From positions 38,701 through 51,750 of the forward strand of contig DDHB01000083.1 in NCBI GenBank assembly GCA_002337925.1: DNA of 13,050 nucleotides, read 5' to 3'. Position numbers and translations under genes: made by a program. Positions 12,913 through 13,050 of the stretch are shown here, one piece after another. The stretch's first letter is position 1. The number at the start of each line of letters is the position of its first letter. The notes beneath the pieces were generated by a model. The model was given only the letters and a program-made list of their open reading frames with translations. It searched no databases and was not told the DNA's origin. The DNA comes from Sporomusaceae bacterium UBA1887. GTDB taxonomy: Bacteria; Bacillota; Negativicutes; Sporomusales; DSM-15969.

Positions 12913-13050
12913 TGGCCGTTGAGAAAGTCCTAGATGCACGATCTCCATCTCAAGTGTTTGCTTTTGTGCAGCAAAGAGCTGTGGGCGCGGGGAATTCCGA
13001 GGAAGCGAGCGAAGACAGTACAACGCAGATGGGGCTTTATCGACGGCCTG
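12913..13050. repeat. GC-rich element with inverted ends, probable interspersed repeat (cut by window edge)
   Basis: The left end CTGGCCGTTGAGAAAG matches the reverse complement of the right edge, CAGGCCGTCGATAAAG, at 13 of 16 bases. The 138 bases between are richer in G and C than their surroundings, show no gene and continue partial complementarity inward (GATGCACG against ATCTGCGT). The end motif GGACTTTCTCAACGGCC resembles interspersed intergenic repeats I recall from anaerobic bacteria. A MITE or REP-type element is the likely reading. Confidence 0.5.

Overview
The window looks like chromosome from a spore-forming, outer-membrane-bearing Firmicute of the Negativicutes (Sporomusaceae type: Sporomusa, Pelosinus and relatives). 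The ribosome binding sites are strong AGGAGG-type Firmicute sites. The window also carries lpxA (lipid A synthesis), a small protein ending in an outer-membrane-like C-terminal Phe, and an LTxxQ-like periplasmic protein, which together imply a diderm cell. A cobalamin riboswitch, an EutJ-like protein and a rifampicin phosphotransferase-type enzyme fit the same group. The genus is inferred, not shown.

Layout. Most genes are on the minus strand. At 1-834 lies the N-terminal half of a chemoreceptor, cut by the window edge. At 1001-2650 is a cobalamin-controlled unit: promoter, B12 riboswitch, terminator, a gene encoding only the N-terminal dimerisation domain of an O-methyltransferase, then an orphan eutJ. 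An AbrB-type membrane protein follows (2685-3782), then a very unusual Cys/His-rich protein with a nine-residue tandem repeat and a possible SigK promoter (3899-4225), then a uracil-DNA-glycosylase-superfamily protein (4299-4892). An envelope unit occupies 5003-6787: LTxxQ-like periplasmic protein, LpxA, and a mini outer-membrane-like protein whose GTG start overlaps the lpxA stop. A rifampicin phosphotransferase/PEP-synthase-like gene spans 7031-9652.

The only plus-strand genes are a DUF421 (YetF-type) membrane protein and an overlapping DUF4363-like lipoprotein (9804-10870). They run tail-to-tail into a minus-strand gene of unknown function (10867-11346). A gene-poor stretch (11347-11758) holds a minus-strand terminator and weak inverted repeats. 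Then come a CGGC-family variant whose start codon sits in the loop of a perfect hairpin, a GlsB/YeaQ-type membrane protein and a coiled-coil protein. The right edge enters a GC-rich element with matching inverted ends, probably an interspersed repeat.

The points most worth following are the riboswitch-controlled truncated methyltransferase/EutJ pair, the nonapeptide Cys/His protein, the lpxA-linked mini-Omp, and the hairpin around the CGGC-variant start. All functional names come from recognising sequence motifs by eye; no database search was run.
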